Assembly: GCF_030463535.1 (NCBI RefSeq)
Contig: NC_132892.1
Span: 33,038,932 to 33,102,931 of the forward strand
Direction: 5' to 3'
Length of the DNA: 64,000 nt
From: Salminus brasiliensis
Taxonomy: Eukaryota > Chordata > Actinopteri > Characiformes > Bryconidae
The notes beneath the pieces are model-generated. The model was not told the DNA's origin. It saw only the letters and a program-made list of their open reading frames with translations, and did not search any database. Of this stretch, positions 13,952-28,022 are shown one piece after another. Position 1 is the stretch's first letter, and every line of letters starts with the position of its first letter. Position numbers and translations under genes: made by a program.

Positions 13952-14920
13952 CACTTAATCCTAAACTAAGACTGTAGGGTTGATGCTTACTGAAAGAATA
14001 AAACACACAGGACCCAGAAAACTCCACACAAAGTTCCTGTCTGTCTTAATCCAGCATCTGCAAAAAAGAAAACATAAAACTAAATACTAGAGTAATAAAC
14101 AACACAATGCCTTTTTCCTTTTTCTCTGGTATTTTAGTTTACATTTATGGATTAGCAGTTATTTAGTGTGGTATATACAGTAATAATACCTATTAAAAAC
14201 CTTTTGTTTGAAGCTGTCTGGGTGAGCACAAGTTACTTTTATCTTGTACCCATGTGAAGTCCCCCTTTTGTGTCTTTTGTCAACTGCAGCTTAAATTACA
14301 AAACTGAACAAAAAGTCTTCCTCAGCTTCTAGGAGCTAAAAAACTAACACACCATCTGACAAAACTAACACCTCAACTCACTGTGGACTGCCGTATCCAT
14401 CAGCAAACAGTCCAACAGACACGCCCACCACAACCAGGGGAATAATGTATCCAATCACGATCAGACATTTCCAGCCGAGAATCTCCTTCTGCTTGGATCT
14501 GATCTTTGTGAGGTTCTTCACTGAGATGAAGAGCAGCACAGCTTCAATGAACATCCACACAAAAGCAGAGAGGAAGAGAAAGTGCAGAACACCTGCCAGC
14601 ACTGCACACAACAACTGGAGAGAGAGAGAGAGAGAGAGAGAGGTTAAACACTGCTGTGAGACACTCTGATCTTCATCCAGACCTGAAGAGCTTAATCAGA
14701 ATGGAAAAGTTACCTGATCAGGCTGGATGTACTGTAGGAAGCTCTGTGTGAGGAGGAAGAGGAGGTGAGCCAGCAGCAGACTGATACACAGGTTTATCCG
14801 AGGAGTGTTGTTCATTCTCAGGTTTTGCCGACAAAGGGCAAAGGTCAACAGAGTCAAGCTCAGGAACATCAGCCCCACTGCCACAAGTACAGTGCTGAGC
14901 AGGTCCAGGTGAGGATCACT
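12656..14920 (-). CDS. Gene B 7TM core and cytoplasmic tail (exons 14-19)
   Basis: Exon 14 (TM1-2) encodes [15 protein letters not shown]… through FLQYIQPDQ. Exon 15 (TM3-4) begins [12 protein letters not shown] with the conserved Cys of the first extracellular-loop disulphide. Exon 16 opens with the partner Cys in QCWI and gives WSFLGPVC (TM5). Exon 17 finishes TM5 and the third intracellular loop. Exon 18 carries TM6-7 ([30 protein letters not shown]). Exon 19 adds VRQQYRKW and a Cys-rich end (SSCC) that could be palmitoylated, then TGA at 12658-12656. Phases: 0, 0, 2, 0, 2, 0. All helices are intact. Confidence 0.88.
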
Positions 14921-17900
14921 CTGAAAATCAACAGGCATATTATAATATAATTAATATAATAAATAATAATATAATTAATTATAAATAATTAAATAATATA
15001 TAAATAATTATAAAAGGGAATTGTGAAACGTTCTATTGGACTATAAGGCCTGAAACTAACTTTAATGAGGTACTGCGGCACCAGTATTGAGCACACCTTC
15101 CAAAGATTATATGAAAATAAGATATTTATTTGGAAATGACACATTTAATGCCATATCCTAACCTTACCATAACCTTAAACCAAACCCTGACTTTAACTTG
15201 AACAACCAAAACATAACCTTAACACTGAATATTTCATAAAAGCTTTGAGTATTCATCAGCCAATCAAATCAAAGATGACATTTATGCTGCTCTGTAATGA
15301 TCTGAAAGTTAAAATGTAAAAAAAATGTAAAAAAAAAATGTATTTCTGGATAGCTTTACCTTTACTCTTTTGTTTTTCACTTTTAACTTTCAGTCTGGTC
15401 TACAGTGTTTTCAGTGTGTGATTGATCTTACTGCTTCTCCTGAGGGTGGATTGATCTGCATGATAAGAGCGAAGGTTGACAGGTGTTCACTGGAGCACAC
15501 AGTGTGACTGCTGTTGGTCTGGAGAAGGTAACAACCATCTTCAACCCATTCAGTGTTCTTCCAGTACACACAGGAGAGTGTAGCGTTAGGCTCAATTTCC
15601 TAAAGAAATGTCAGGAGAGAAAATCTCTGAATGGTGTTCATGTGAGAGGTGAATCACAAAAGCACTGAAAAGTGCAGCACATGGGGATGCCAGGATCAAG
15701 GTTAAGAACCACTGATATAATAACCTACTTGTAGATTACCTACTAACCTGCTTTGCCTTTCCAAAGCAAAGCATTCTCTCACTTTTTGAAAAGTGCTATA
15801 ATATGTAAAATCTTTATTACAAAAAATTCAATTATTAGTATGAATAAGGCATAAAAAAATAGAGGAACATACTAAGTAAATACATACATACATAAGTAAA
15901 TATACTGGCATATAAATTAAAAATAAATACTGACACAAAACATTTTATAAAAGTATGCTATAAAACAAAACTGGACTGACTGGAGACTAAAGGTATCAAT
16001 TTAGTTAAAAAAGAAAACTCACTTCAATGTGTTTCATAGTGAAGTTGACCGGTTTGGTGAGCCGTGTGTTGGTGGTTTTGGGCAGTGTGGCCGACACCAC
16101 AGTAGACATCATGGTTTTCACCGTGTTGTTAGTTGTGTTGAAGAGGTTGGGGCTCAGCATGTTACCCATGTTGGCGTAGCTCATGAAGGCCACAGCAGCT
16201 GATCCTAAAGCAAAGAGAAAAAATGTATCATCTAATGAATGTTGGGTTCGGCTAAAGTGGAATTCGTAGAGCTCAGAGACCACAAGACTAGAACTAGGAA
16301 TTACTATCTAAATCTGTTTCTACTGTGTTGGAGAAATGCTGGACATCACTTTTTACCATTCCTGATATTGTGTAAGTAATGACAGTAATCAATCCCAGTG
16401 TAAAGCAAATTAGAATGCAGATTTATTCATTTCTTGATGTCAAGGTCATGAATGTACACACATGGAAAAAATGGTTGGTACCCTTTGTTCAATGAAAGAA
16501 CAGCCCCCACAACGGTCACAGAAATAACTTGAATCTGACAAAAGTAATAATGAATAAAACTTATTATTAAAAATTGAATTATTAAAAAAAAATAAACTCA
16601 TGAAAGAGGCTGGGACAGAAATTATGGTACCCTTAACTTAATATTTTGTTGCACAATCACTGCAATCAAACGATTCCTGTAACTGTCAATGAGACTTCTG
16701 CACCTCTCAGCAGGTATTTTGGTCCACTCCTCATGAGCAAACTGCTCCAGTTGTCTCAGGTTTGAAGGACGCCTTTTCCAGATGGCATGTTTCAACTCCT
16801 TCCAAAGATGCTCAATAGAATGTAGGTCAGGGCTTATAGAAGACCACTTCAGAATAGTCCAATGTTTTTTTCTTGATATGCTTAATTTTTTCTGTCTGTG
16901 AACACAGAGCTGATGTGCTTTGGCAATTTTTGTCTCCTCTGTCCACAGGACATTCTCCCAGAAGCTTTGGGGCTTTTCAACATGTAGTTTGTCAAATTCC
17001 AGTCTGGCTTTTTTGATTTGTTTTCAACAATGGTGTCCTCCTTGGTCGTCTCCCATGAAGTCTACTTTGGCATAAACAACAACGGATGGTGCAATCTGAC
17101 ACTGATGTTCCCTGAGCTTGAAATTCACCTTTAATCTCTCTAGAAGTTTTTCTAGGCTCTTTTGTTACCATTATTATTTTCCGTCTAATTGATTTGCAAT
17201 CCAATTTTCCTCTTGCAGCCATGTCCAGGGACGTTGGATACAGTCCCATGGATCTGATTTTCTGAATAATATGTGCAACTGTAGTCACAGGAACATCCAA
17301 ATTGTGCAAGTTCTCCCACTTAAATAGATGATAGAGGCCTGTAATTGACATCATAGGTAGACCTCAACTATGAGAGACAAAATGAGAAAAAAAATTCTGA
17401 AAATCACATTGTCTGTTTTTTAAAGAATTTATTTGCAAATAATGGTGGAAAATAAGTATTTGGTCAATAACAAAAGTTCATCTCAATACTTTGTTATATA
17501 TCCTTTGTTGGCAATGACAGAGGTCAAACGTTTTCTGTAAGTCTTCACAAGGTTGGCACACACCGTTGCTGGTATGTTGGCCCATTCCTCCATGCAGATC
17601 TCCTCTAGAACAGTGATGTTTTGGGGCTGTCGGCGGGCAACACGGACTTTCAATTCCCTCCAAAGGTTTTCTATGGGGTTGAGATCTGGAGACTGGCTAG
17701 AGACTGGAGACTCCAGGACCTTGAAATGCTTCTTACGAAGCCACTCCTTTGTTGCCCTGGCAGTGTGCTTGGGATCATTGTCATGCTGAAAGACCCAGCC
17801 ACATTTCATCTTCAATGCCCTTGCTGATGGAAGGAGGTTTGCACTCAAAATTTCACAATACATGGCCTCATTCATTCTTTCATGTACACGGACCAGTCGT

Positions 17901-20620
17901 CCCAGTCCCTTTGCAGAGAAACAGCCCCAAAGCATGATGTTGCCACCCCCAAACTTCACAGTTGGTATGGTGTTCTTAGGATGCAACTCAGCATTCACTC
18001 TCCTCCAAAAACAACGAGTTGTGTTTGTACCAAACAGTTCTACTTTGGTTTCATCTGACCATAAGACATTCTCCCAATACTCTTCCGGAACGTCCAAATC
18101 CTCTCTAGCAAACTTCAGACGCGTCCGGATATGTACTGGCTTAAGCAGGGGAACACGTCTGGCACTGCAAGATCTGAGTCCCTGGCGGCGTAGTGTGTTA
18201 CTGATGGTAGCCTTTGTAACATTGTAACTTTCTGCAGGTCATTCACTAGGTCCCCCCGTGTGGTTCTGGGATTTTTGCTCACCGTTCTTGTGATCATTTT
18301 GTCCCCACGGGCTGAGATCTTGCGTCGAGCCCCTGATCGAGGGAGATTAGCAGTGGTCTTGTAGGTCTCCCATTTCTTCACACCAAGCTGCTTGCCTATT
18401 GCAGATTCAGTCTTCCCAGCCTGGTGCAGGTCTAAAATTTTGTTTCTGCTGTCCTTCGACAGCTCTTTGGTCTTCACCATAGTGGAGTTTGGAGTGTGAC
18501 TGTTTGAGGTTGTGGGCAGGTGTCTTTTATACTGTTAACGAGTTCAAACAGGTGCCATTAATACAGGTAATGAGTGGAGGACAGAGAAGCCTCTTAAAGA
18601 AGAAGTTACAGGTCTGTGACAGCCAGAAATCTTGCTTGTTTGTAGGTGACCAAATACTTATTTTCCACCATTATTTGCAAATAAATTCTTTAATTCTTGA
18701 TTTTGATTTTCAGATTTTTTTCTCATTTTGTCTCTCATAGTTGAGGTCTACCTAGGATGTCAGTTACAGGCCTCTCTCATTTTTTTAAGTGGGAGAACTT
18801 GCACAATTGGTGACTGACTAAATACTTTTTTCCCCCACTATATATAGGCCCACTGACTGATTACAAGATTGTGTACACATGTGATGCTAATTAGTGGGCA
18901 CACCTTGATTTAACATGTCCCTTTGTTCAAACTGTTTTTAGGGGTATTATAATTTTTGTCCAGGCCTGTTTCATGAGTTTACTTTTTAACATAATTCTGT
19001 TAAAGCATGGTTCAAAATCATTTGATTTTCATTTGTTTATTTTCATAGAATTTTAATTTATTATTTCTTTTGTCAGATTCAAGTTATTTCTGTGACCATC
19101 GTGGGTTTTTCTTTTATTAACCGAGGGGTACCAACAATTTTGTCAATTGTCCTGACCTGATCATGCATTGATGGAAAGATGCCAAAGGTGGACGAATTAA
19201 AACATGCAAAGTCTGTTATCATACCGTTATTATTCATTGAAATCTGGATGAGGTCGATTTCCATCTCAGTGCTGTTCAGGCTGAGCTGAGGAATTTCTTT
19301 CATGGAGGCATTTGGTCCAACTGCAAAGACTTGAATATCTAAAAGAGATGTAAACCATAAACTCAAGTCATGAACCATATTAATACCATTAAGCTACAGT
19401 AGAGCTTTGGATTCTAAATTAAGAAGATTGTTTTCAGCACATTGTCACTGTCATACCACAAATGTGATGGTTTTCATTTTTATAAATTTTAAATCTATCA
19501 GTCGTTCTTTTCTGGACTAAAACAGTTGATCATGATGAATGGACCCATAGAAATGTTACAAAATGACTTCGTTTCATGAAATCGTTTCACACTGACTTCC
19601 ACTGAAAGTTTAAAAGTTTTTTTCCATGTTCCTGCAAAGCTTCACTTTTTTTTTAACAGTAAAATTAAATTAGAAACATTTTTCCAGTCACTGCTAAAAT
19701 GTGACCATGCTATGAGATCCAGGGGTGAAAACAACTTGGCACAATTTTATCATTAAACTATTTATGTATTTGTTGTTGTTGTTGTTGTTGTTGCTTTTTT
19801 ACCTAAGCCATTGCGAGAGATGTTAACTGAGTAGCTGGTTTCTGTTGGCTTAACCAGTGTAGACACCAGTTTCTCAGTCTTGTTTAGCACTGCATTCCCA
19901 TAAGACACCAGTTTCTCAGGATTTGTTGTTTCAACTTTAAGGAGCTTCTCCTGGGTGTTCAGCACCATGTCTAAATACTTTGTAACAACCTGATCAATAA
20001 TCAGAAAAGTACAGTTTAATGATGCATCCAGAACTACACAGACAGATGACTTTGTTTTATCTTTAGTTATATTTTATTACTTGTTCTGTTTTATTACAGC
20101 ACTCACTTCTGGTGGGAGGACCTGAGCAGTGATGTTCTCAATTTGGTTAAACAGATCTGCTCCACATTGTGAGGTGAAATTGTTCTAGAAGAAGAATTCA
20201 GTATTTTAGTAAACTAGGTCAGTGTATAAAGGTCAGAGATCAGATTGATCAGATATAATGTAGAATGAAATTGACACAGACCTGGCATTCTGTCGATTCT
20301 GTGATATTCGGAACTGGAAGAGTTATAAATGTAAGAGGATAAAAAAAGTTTATAGTTTATAGTTTAAAGTGAATACAGTATCATCAGGTGTATTTAGCTC
20401 CACTGCAGCAACAAAAAAGCCACATAGCATTATACAATTTTTTTGTATCATTTGTATAATTTAAATACATCTATTTTTTTAATTATGGTATACGTAGCAG
20501 TAGTAGCAACAGTAACAGTAGTAATGGTAGTAGAATTCAAATTAGTAGAAAGAATAGTAGTAAAATATAATAGTAGTAGTAACAGTATACAGTATAGTAT
20601 AGTAGTATAGTAGTAGTAGT

Positions 20621-20667
<47 letters not shown>

Positions 20668-23600
20668 TAGAGGTAGCAGCAGCAATATTAGCATTATTAT
20701 TAGTAGTTGCAATAGTAGTAATCATAGTAGTAGTATCAGTAGCTTCAGCAGTATTATTATTATTATTAGTAGTAATAGTAGTTGCAAAAGTAGTAGGAGA
20801 GGTATGAACTACTGTGAGGAGTGAAAGTTGTATTGGAAAAATGGGGTACATTTGCAGGACCTCAAAAATTTCTACTTAAATAAGTGAAATGTGAGCTCAA
20901 TTGGATTGTGATCATGTGACTGATATAGCCATTACAGAATATTATACATTATTGTCCTAATAAAGTCTTTGGCTTGGTTGGTTGGTCTGCATAAAACTGC
21001 GAAGATACAATCTGGCGGTTTTACCCCAACACTAAATTTCCAACAGCTAATTATAATTATGCTAAAATGTTGAGGAAACAGTGATTCTTTGGACACCTAC
21101 TTAGAATCGTGGTTAGTTGAGTGCTGATGGGTGCTGTTGTTGTGGGAGCGACTGACATGCTGGTATTCACATCTGAAAAGGAAAAAGAACAAAAACATTT
21201 ACCAAAAGGTTTTGTAATTTCTGGGTCATTCAGCTAATGGAATGTCAGTACCATCAAATTAAAGGTGAAAGTCTGCACTTATCATCATCTAAATTATTAA
21301 TAATAACTGCTTACAGAATAGTGCATTAATCATAAGAAGCTGCAGTAGTTATATTTAATATAATTAATACAATTTAATTTAATACAAGAGAAACTGATGT
21401 AAAAACACACTCAACTCAAATCAGATAAACACTTAATACATAAACACATCCCTCTTTTAAAAGAGACCCTCAAAAATGGAATAACAGTAGAATCAAAAAA
21501 GTAGAATATTATAATCTAGCTTATAACAACAGTAAGTACCTGCACAGTAAGCTGTATGGCAGAAGCTTGTTTTCACAAACTCATAAACATAATAGTTTCC
21601 GGGACACGCTTTGACTCGAATTGGGATAGATCTGTAGTAACAGCAGTCACTCCCTGAATTCCCACAGACTCCACGAGTAACTATTCCATCTGTTAGTTGG
21701 GGGTGAGAACCATTGAGCCACAGAGATATGTCAGTGCCACATCTGAAACGACTCACACAGCTCTCTGGCATCCGGACACTCATCCCGTTATAGAGCAGTC
21801 GGTACCAGCCGCTCCAGTTTAAAGAGCTGTCACAGTAGGATCCTCCAGTCTCATTAGTGCCTCTCCATGACTGGTTCAGAAAAGTGTAGTTACTGCAGGG
21901 ATCATAACTGGGAATGTCGAAAACAACTGTCATGAAAAAATAAATAAATATTAAATAATTTCATGTATCAGTTACAGAATATAATGGCAAATAGCTCAGT
22001 AAAGCCTTTAGTCTGAAATAAAATATAAGTGACAGTTCTGAGTTGCGGTGGGACATCTATATGCACTCTTCATGGACATGAATGCCATGGAAATATTTCA
22101 ATGATTACCATGGCATTCAAATTTCAATATAAAAATATCTGAAACAAAATGTATGTGCCAAAATATTGATCTGGTAATTGTTCCCTAATTGAGTGGAACT
22201 GAATTCTTAATTGCCTTGAGGATTAAACAGTTCTGTAAACAAACATTAATGTGTTGTGAAGCTCTGTTTTGCCTCATGGATTGAATGAGTAGAGCTGGAG
22301 CAACTGGAGTCTGCTAATCTGTCTTTGACCAATTAATGAAATTAGCCAACGTCATATGAGCTGTTTCGTTCATGAATTAGCTATGTTAACTGTCCTACAG
22401 CATTCTATAGAAAACATGTGGCTGGCAATATAACCAGGTATGGATTTAGCTAATATTTCTACTAAACAAGGTGTTAACTACTGAGCTAACACTAGCAAGC
22501 TAGACCCAGCTTGTGGGTCTGTAAAGATATAGAGACACTCATCCCACTTCAATGCTGCTCAGTGAAATGACTTTTTTGATTATTTGACTGATAAAAGATG
22601 GTGGGTTTTATTGTTTAGGTCATGGATAAGAAGATCTAGAGTTGAACTAGAGTAATACCAGTCCGGTACTAGCAAGGTAATTATGTCAGCTAGGTGCCTA
22701 GCAACTAAATCTTATTGTTTAAAATAAATAAATACAAGTTTTGCTCAGTTTAGTTTTTTTCAGATGGTGCAAATTTTGCATCTTTTTGGTGCCATTAAAA
22801 CCTCAAATAGGTAAGGATTAATTGCTATGTACAACACTACACTGTTTTCATTATATTTCAGAGTACATACAAATACATACCAAATAGTATTTGAAAAAGT
22901 TAGTTAGCTAGTTTCACTTTGTCAGTTATTACAACAGAGAAGTTTGTTTAGTAAAGGAAGACCTGGTCATCAGCAGGACGTATCAGTTAAAGTTAAATAA
23001 ATTGAGAACTATTTTTAATTGAGAGGATGCATTAATGTAATGTAACATTAATGTTGGCCCATTGTAAGACAACATAAGCAAGAGTAGACTTTACCTGCAC
23101 AGTATGTTGGCATTGGAAGTAATAAGGCTGGTCTGATGAGTCTGTAGACATAGTAATTTCCTGGGCAGGCTTTAACTTGGATTGGGTTTGATCTTGATCC
23201 TAAATTGCACTGTCTACTGGAAGAGCTGTCAATATAGGATACATAGATTTCTCTGGTGACAATGTCGTCCTGTGGTACTGGATGAGACCCACCAAGGTAA
23301 AGTGCTGTGTAGCCTCCACATTCTCTTGATACCACACACCAGTCCAATTCAGGAATCTGAGCCCTTTTTCCCTGAAGATACAGCCGATACCAGCCATTCC
23401 ATCCAACAAGGGTGTCATCATAACCACTGTAGCCATTGTAGATTGATCTCCATGCATTATCAAGAACACTGTAGACATTGCAGGGGTCAAAACTGATGCT
23501 TGTAGTGGTGACTGTAGGGATGGAAAAAAAGTCAACAAATATGCAAAATGGAGTACAAATCACATCGTAATTATATGTATTTACATATTCACAAATATAT

Positions 23601-26600
23601 TCATAACATAGGAGCTGAAGTACCACTATTTAAATTTTCTCCTGTGATCTTTATTGACTTCACACGATTTACTTTTAATATACAGAACAATTCAGAGGTT
23701 TTAAGCTCCCCTGATTTTCCGTGATTAAGCACTGATTTACCAAACCGGGTGTTGGAGGAGAACTCTAAATAATACTAGACTCCATGAGCTGAACATAATG
23801 AACACAGTAATGGAAATCCATGACTTTTTGGAGGAAGGAAGACATTTACATTATATAATCAATAGCCAAGTGCTCTAACCGCTGATCCACCACTTGCCCT
23901 ACTGAGCCAACATTGCCCCAAATACTATTTGTCCATATAGAGTAGTTTACACTGACACTAGTAAAGGAAAGTGGTGTAGTTTGGCATATATAAGTTGTGT
24001 GGTGTGAATATATTAATAACCCAGTTATATCATGTTATATATATAAGTTTTCAAACAGGACATTAATAAAGTCATTGCCACAAAATGTGCATCTCCATTT
24101 CTGCTGTTTTAAAATAAATTAAATCTGGCACTGAATGGACCAATAGAAATATTCCAAAATGATGTGGAATAAAAGTCTGACTTCCAGGGCAAGTTAAGAA
24201 GGGGTTTCTTCTTCTGTAATATGACTATTTTGGAGATAAAAGGTTTTTGCTTGAAAGTGTTGATAAAATAAGATAAGATAAGATAAGATAAGAGATAAGA
24301 TAATCCTTTATTAGTCCCACAGTGGGGAAATTCACAAGAGATAGCAAGACACTCAGATGCAAAACATAGATAAATTACCAATATATACACAATATAAATA
24401 ATAAAAGTCAAATGACATACATTGCATGTAACAATACACTGGATATTCTGCATTCTACAGATATTGATATTATATTATTATCCACTAAAGTACATTACCT
24501 CCTGCTGAAATTGTACAGCAGTGACTTCTACCATCCTTACATCATACATTGCTCACTAGCTGCTCACTTCTCACATTTCTATTAAAGTTACTGTTTTCTA
24601 TTTTTAGATGTATTAATATCTTTTTATCTAATATAGTATATAATATATTAGATATTATAATTATATACTTATATAATATATGATCTAATATCATTTTATT
24701 TCATATCTTTTTTCTTTATTTTTTATCTTTATATTTTATTATATATTATCTTCATTTGCAAAATTATAAATCCAGAAGTTTATTTTTTAGACAACAAGGT
24801 TTCACATATTTAGAGTTCAAATATTCTTTACATTCCTTGAAAATGTATTAGAGAAACTTACTTGATGCCGCTGTGCTGTTCACATTGATTGGGGCGATGA
24901 CTGGAGTGATGGAGCTCACATCTGAGTATAGACATATTAATCTCAACAAATCAATCATGAAATCCTATAAAAATCATTTTAAATAATTTTAAGACCATAA
25001 GAGTACCTGCACAGTAAGCTGCATTGCAGACGTTTGGCCTGACAAACTCATAGACAGAATAGTTTCCTGGGCATGCTTTGACTTGAATCAACACAGACCA
25101 TAAACAGTAGTTATTCCCATCACTAGCACAGGTCTGGCGGGTGACGATTCCATTTGCTATCTGAGGGTGAAGACCATTGAGCCAAAATGCGACATCAGTG
25201 CCACATCTGTGCCTATTAATGCAGCTCTCTGGCATCCGGATATTCATCCCATAATACAGCAGCCGGTACCAGCCGTTCCAGTTGAAGCTGTTGTCACAGA
25301 TCCACAATTGAGTAGCATTAGTGGCTCTCCAGGGTTGGTCCAGAGCAGTGTAGTTGTTGCAGGGATCATCAACAGTAGCTGTTGTTGAAACCAATATGAT
25401 ATTTATCAATGGTGAGGAAGTTTGACCATTTTCCACAGAGGTGTTTCAACACTGAGCTGCACAAGATCATTACTACTTAACCATGGCTTACATATTTTTA
25501 AAGAGTAAAAACCATAACATAGTAATCATACCACTGATTAAAAAGCTTGTTTCATTTATTTAAAAAAAAAAAACTACTGAACAACTGTATTTGCATTAGA
25601 AATAAACAACATAAGTATGAATAAACATTATATATATATATATAATATAATATATATAATACAGTCATGCCCGAAAGTATTCATACCCCTGGCAAAGTTT
25701 GACTTAAATTTACTTTTATTTAACCAGAAGTTATATTTTTGCCTTGAAACGACACAGGCATCTCCCAGGAGATAACACGATGATGTACAAGAGGCATCAT
25801 TGTGGGAAAAAGTATTTCTCAGCTTTTATACACATTTGAACAAAAAGTGGCATGTCCAAAATTATTCATACCCTTTGAAAACTGTCACAGTATATGGGAA
25901 AATCCAAAGTTCTATACCATTCCAAATAGTCCAAGCTGTTTTAAAGCATCCTAATTACCCTGATTCATTGGGAACAGCTGTTTTAATCAACTCAACAGGA
26001 GAAAAACAGCAGCTCTCTGCAGTTGGTTTGTGGACAGTCATGGCTAAGACAAAGGAGCTCACTAAGGACCTGCGGCTGTGCATTGTGGCCGCTCACAAGT
26101 CAGGAAAGGGCTATAAAGCCATATCAAAATGTTTTCAAGTTCCAGTGGCTACAGTGCAAAGTATTATTAAAAAATACAAGAAGTTCCGCACTGTGGAAAA
26201 TCTCAGAAGATGTGGTCGGAAGCCAAAAGTGACACCTGTGCTGGCCAGGAGAATAGTGAGAGAGGTGAAGAAAAATCCAAGGATCACCACCAAGGCCATC
26301 CTGGTGAATCTGGACTCTGCTGGTGGCGACATCTCAAGGCAGACAGTTCAACGGACACTGCACACTGCTGGGTTCCACGGACGCAGGCCAAGGAGGACAC
26401 CACTTCTCCAGAAAAGGCACACAAAAGCCCGCTTGACCTTTGCAAATGCTCATCTGGACAAAGAAGAAGACTTCTGGTGTTCTGTTTTATGGTCAGATGA
26501 AACAAAAATTGAATTGTTTGGCCACAATGATGTGTGCACCATTTGGCGTAAAAAAGGAGAAGCCTTCAACCCTAAGAACACCATCCCCACTGTCAAACAT

Positions 26601-27279
26601 GGTGGTGGGAACCTAATGTTTTGGGGGTGTTTTTCAGCCAATGGACCAGGGAACTTGATCGCAGTAAATGGCACCATGAAAAAAGAGCAATACATCAAGA
26701 TTCTCAACAACAACATCAGGCAGTCTGCAGAGAAACTTGGCCTTGGGAACCGGTGGACATTTCAGCACGACAACGACCCAAAACACACAGCCAAAGTGGT
26801 GAAGAAATGGTTAGCAGACAAAAACATTAATGTTTTGCAGTGGCCCAGCCAGAGTCCTGACTTGAATCCAATTGAGAATCTGTGGAGGGAGCTAAAGATC
26901 AGGGTGATGGCAAGGAGACCCTCGAACCTCAAAGAGTTGGAGCTCATCACTAAAGATGAATGGGCAAAAATACCAGTGGAGACATGCAAAAAGCTGGTCA
27001 GCAATTACAGGAAGCGTTTGATTGCTGTAATAGCCAATGAAGGCTTTTCTATTAATTATTGAGAAGGGTATGAATAATTTTGGACATGCCACTTTTTGTT
27101 CAAATGTGTATAAAAGCTGAGAAATATTTTTTCCCACAATAATGCCTCTTGTACATCATCGTGTTATCTCCTGGGAGATGCCTGTGTCATTTCCAGGCAA
27201 AAATATAACTTCTGGTTAAATAAAAGTAAATTTAAGTCAAACTTTGACAGGGGTATGAATACTTTCGGGCATGAATGTG

Positions 27280-27367
<88 letters not shown>

Positions 27368-27962
27368 TAAAAAATGAAAGCAGAACTTCTTTTAAAGTTA
27401 AAATTTAAAGTAAAAAAACAACAACAAAACTTTGTGTTTGGGTGACTTTAAACAGTACTTACTTGCAGCATTGCTGTTTGTCATTGCAGTTAGTATGATG
27501 ACAGGGACCCCTGATGGAAAGATAAAGGAATCACTGTCTGCTCACTGTAACATTGTTATAACCTGTCTTACCTGTCAGGCTGATTACAGATGCTGAGTTT
27601 GTTTAACATTGTTAACATCAGTTAACATGTGATTTGTATAGACGTGAATGCACTTGGATTTCCCCTTAACCTTAGTATTGATATTTCTGCTATTGCAGTC
27701 TAATGCATGCAAATCCAGAAACTACTGCTCAGTCTTTATTAGTTGTTACATCATGTATTTCACAACAATGCAATATTTATGTGTAATGATTGAACAATGA
27801 AGGCTCTGTTTTAATTAATCTGTATTTATATCAATAAAAAAAACATATTTGTGAAGAAGTAAACAAGTAAGTCTTGTTATTTTAACTTGTTTCTTTAAAA
27901 GTGTCATGGGGGAACACACCCACCTACATGCATAAATACTTGACAGTCAAAATAACTTATAT

Positions 27963-28022
<60 letters not shown>

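Noticed and set aside
20537..20851. Thr/Asn/Ala-rich minus-strand open frame
   Set aside because: Low-complexity translation of the AGT/AGC microsatellite.
25800..26039. 80-codon upstream extension of the Tc1 transposase frame
   Set aside because: It lacks an ATG in a family-typical position and overlaps the terminal inverted repeat. The normal start is the ATG at 26040.
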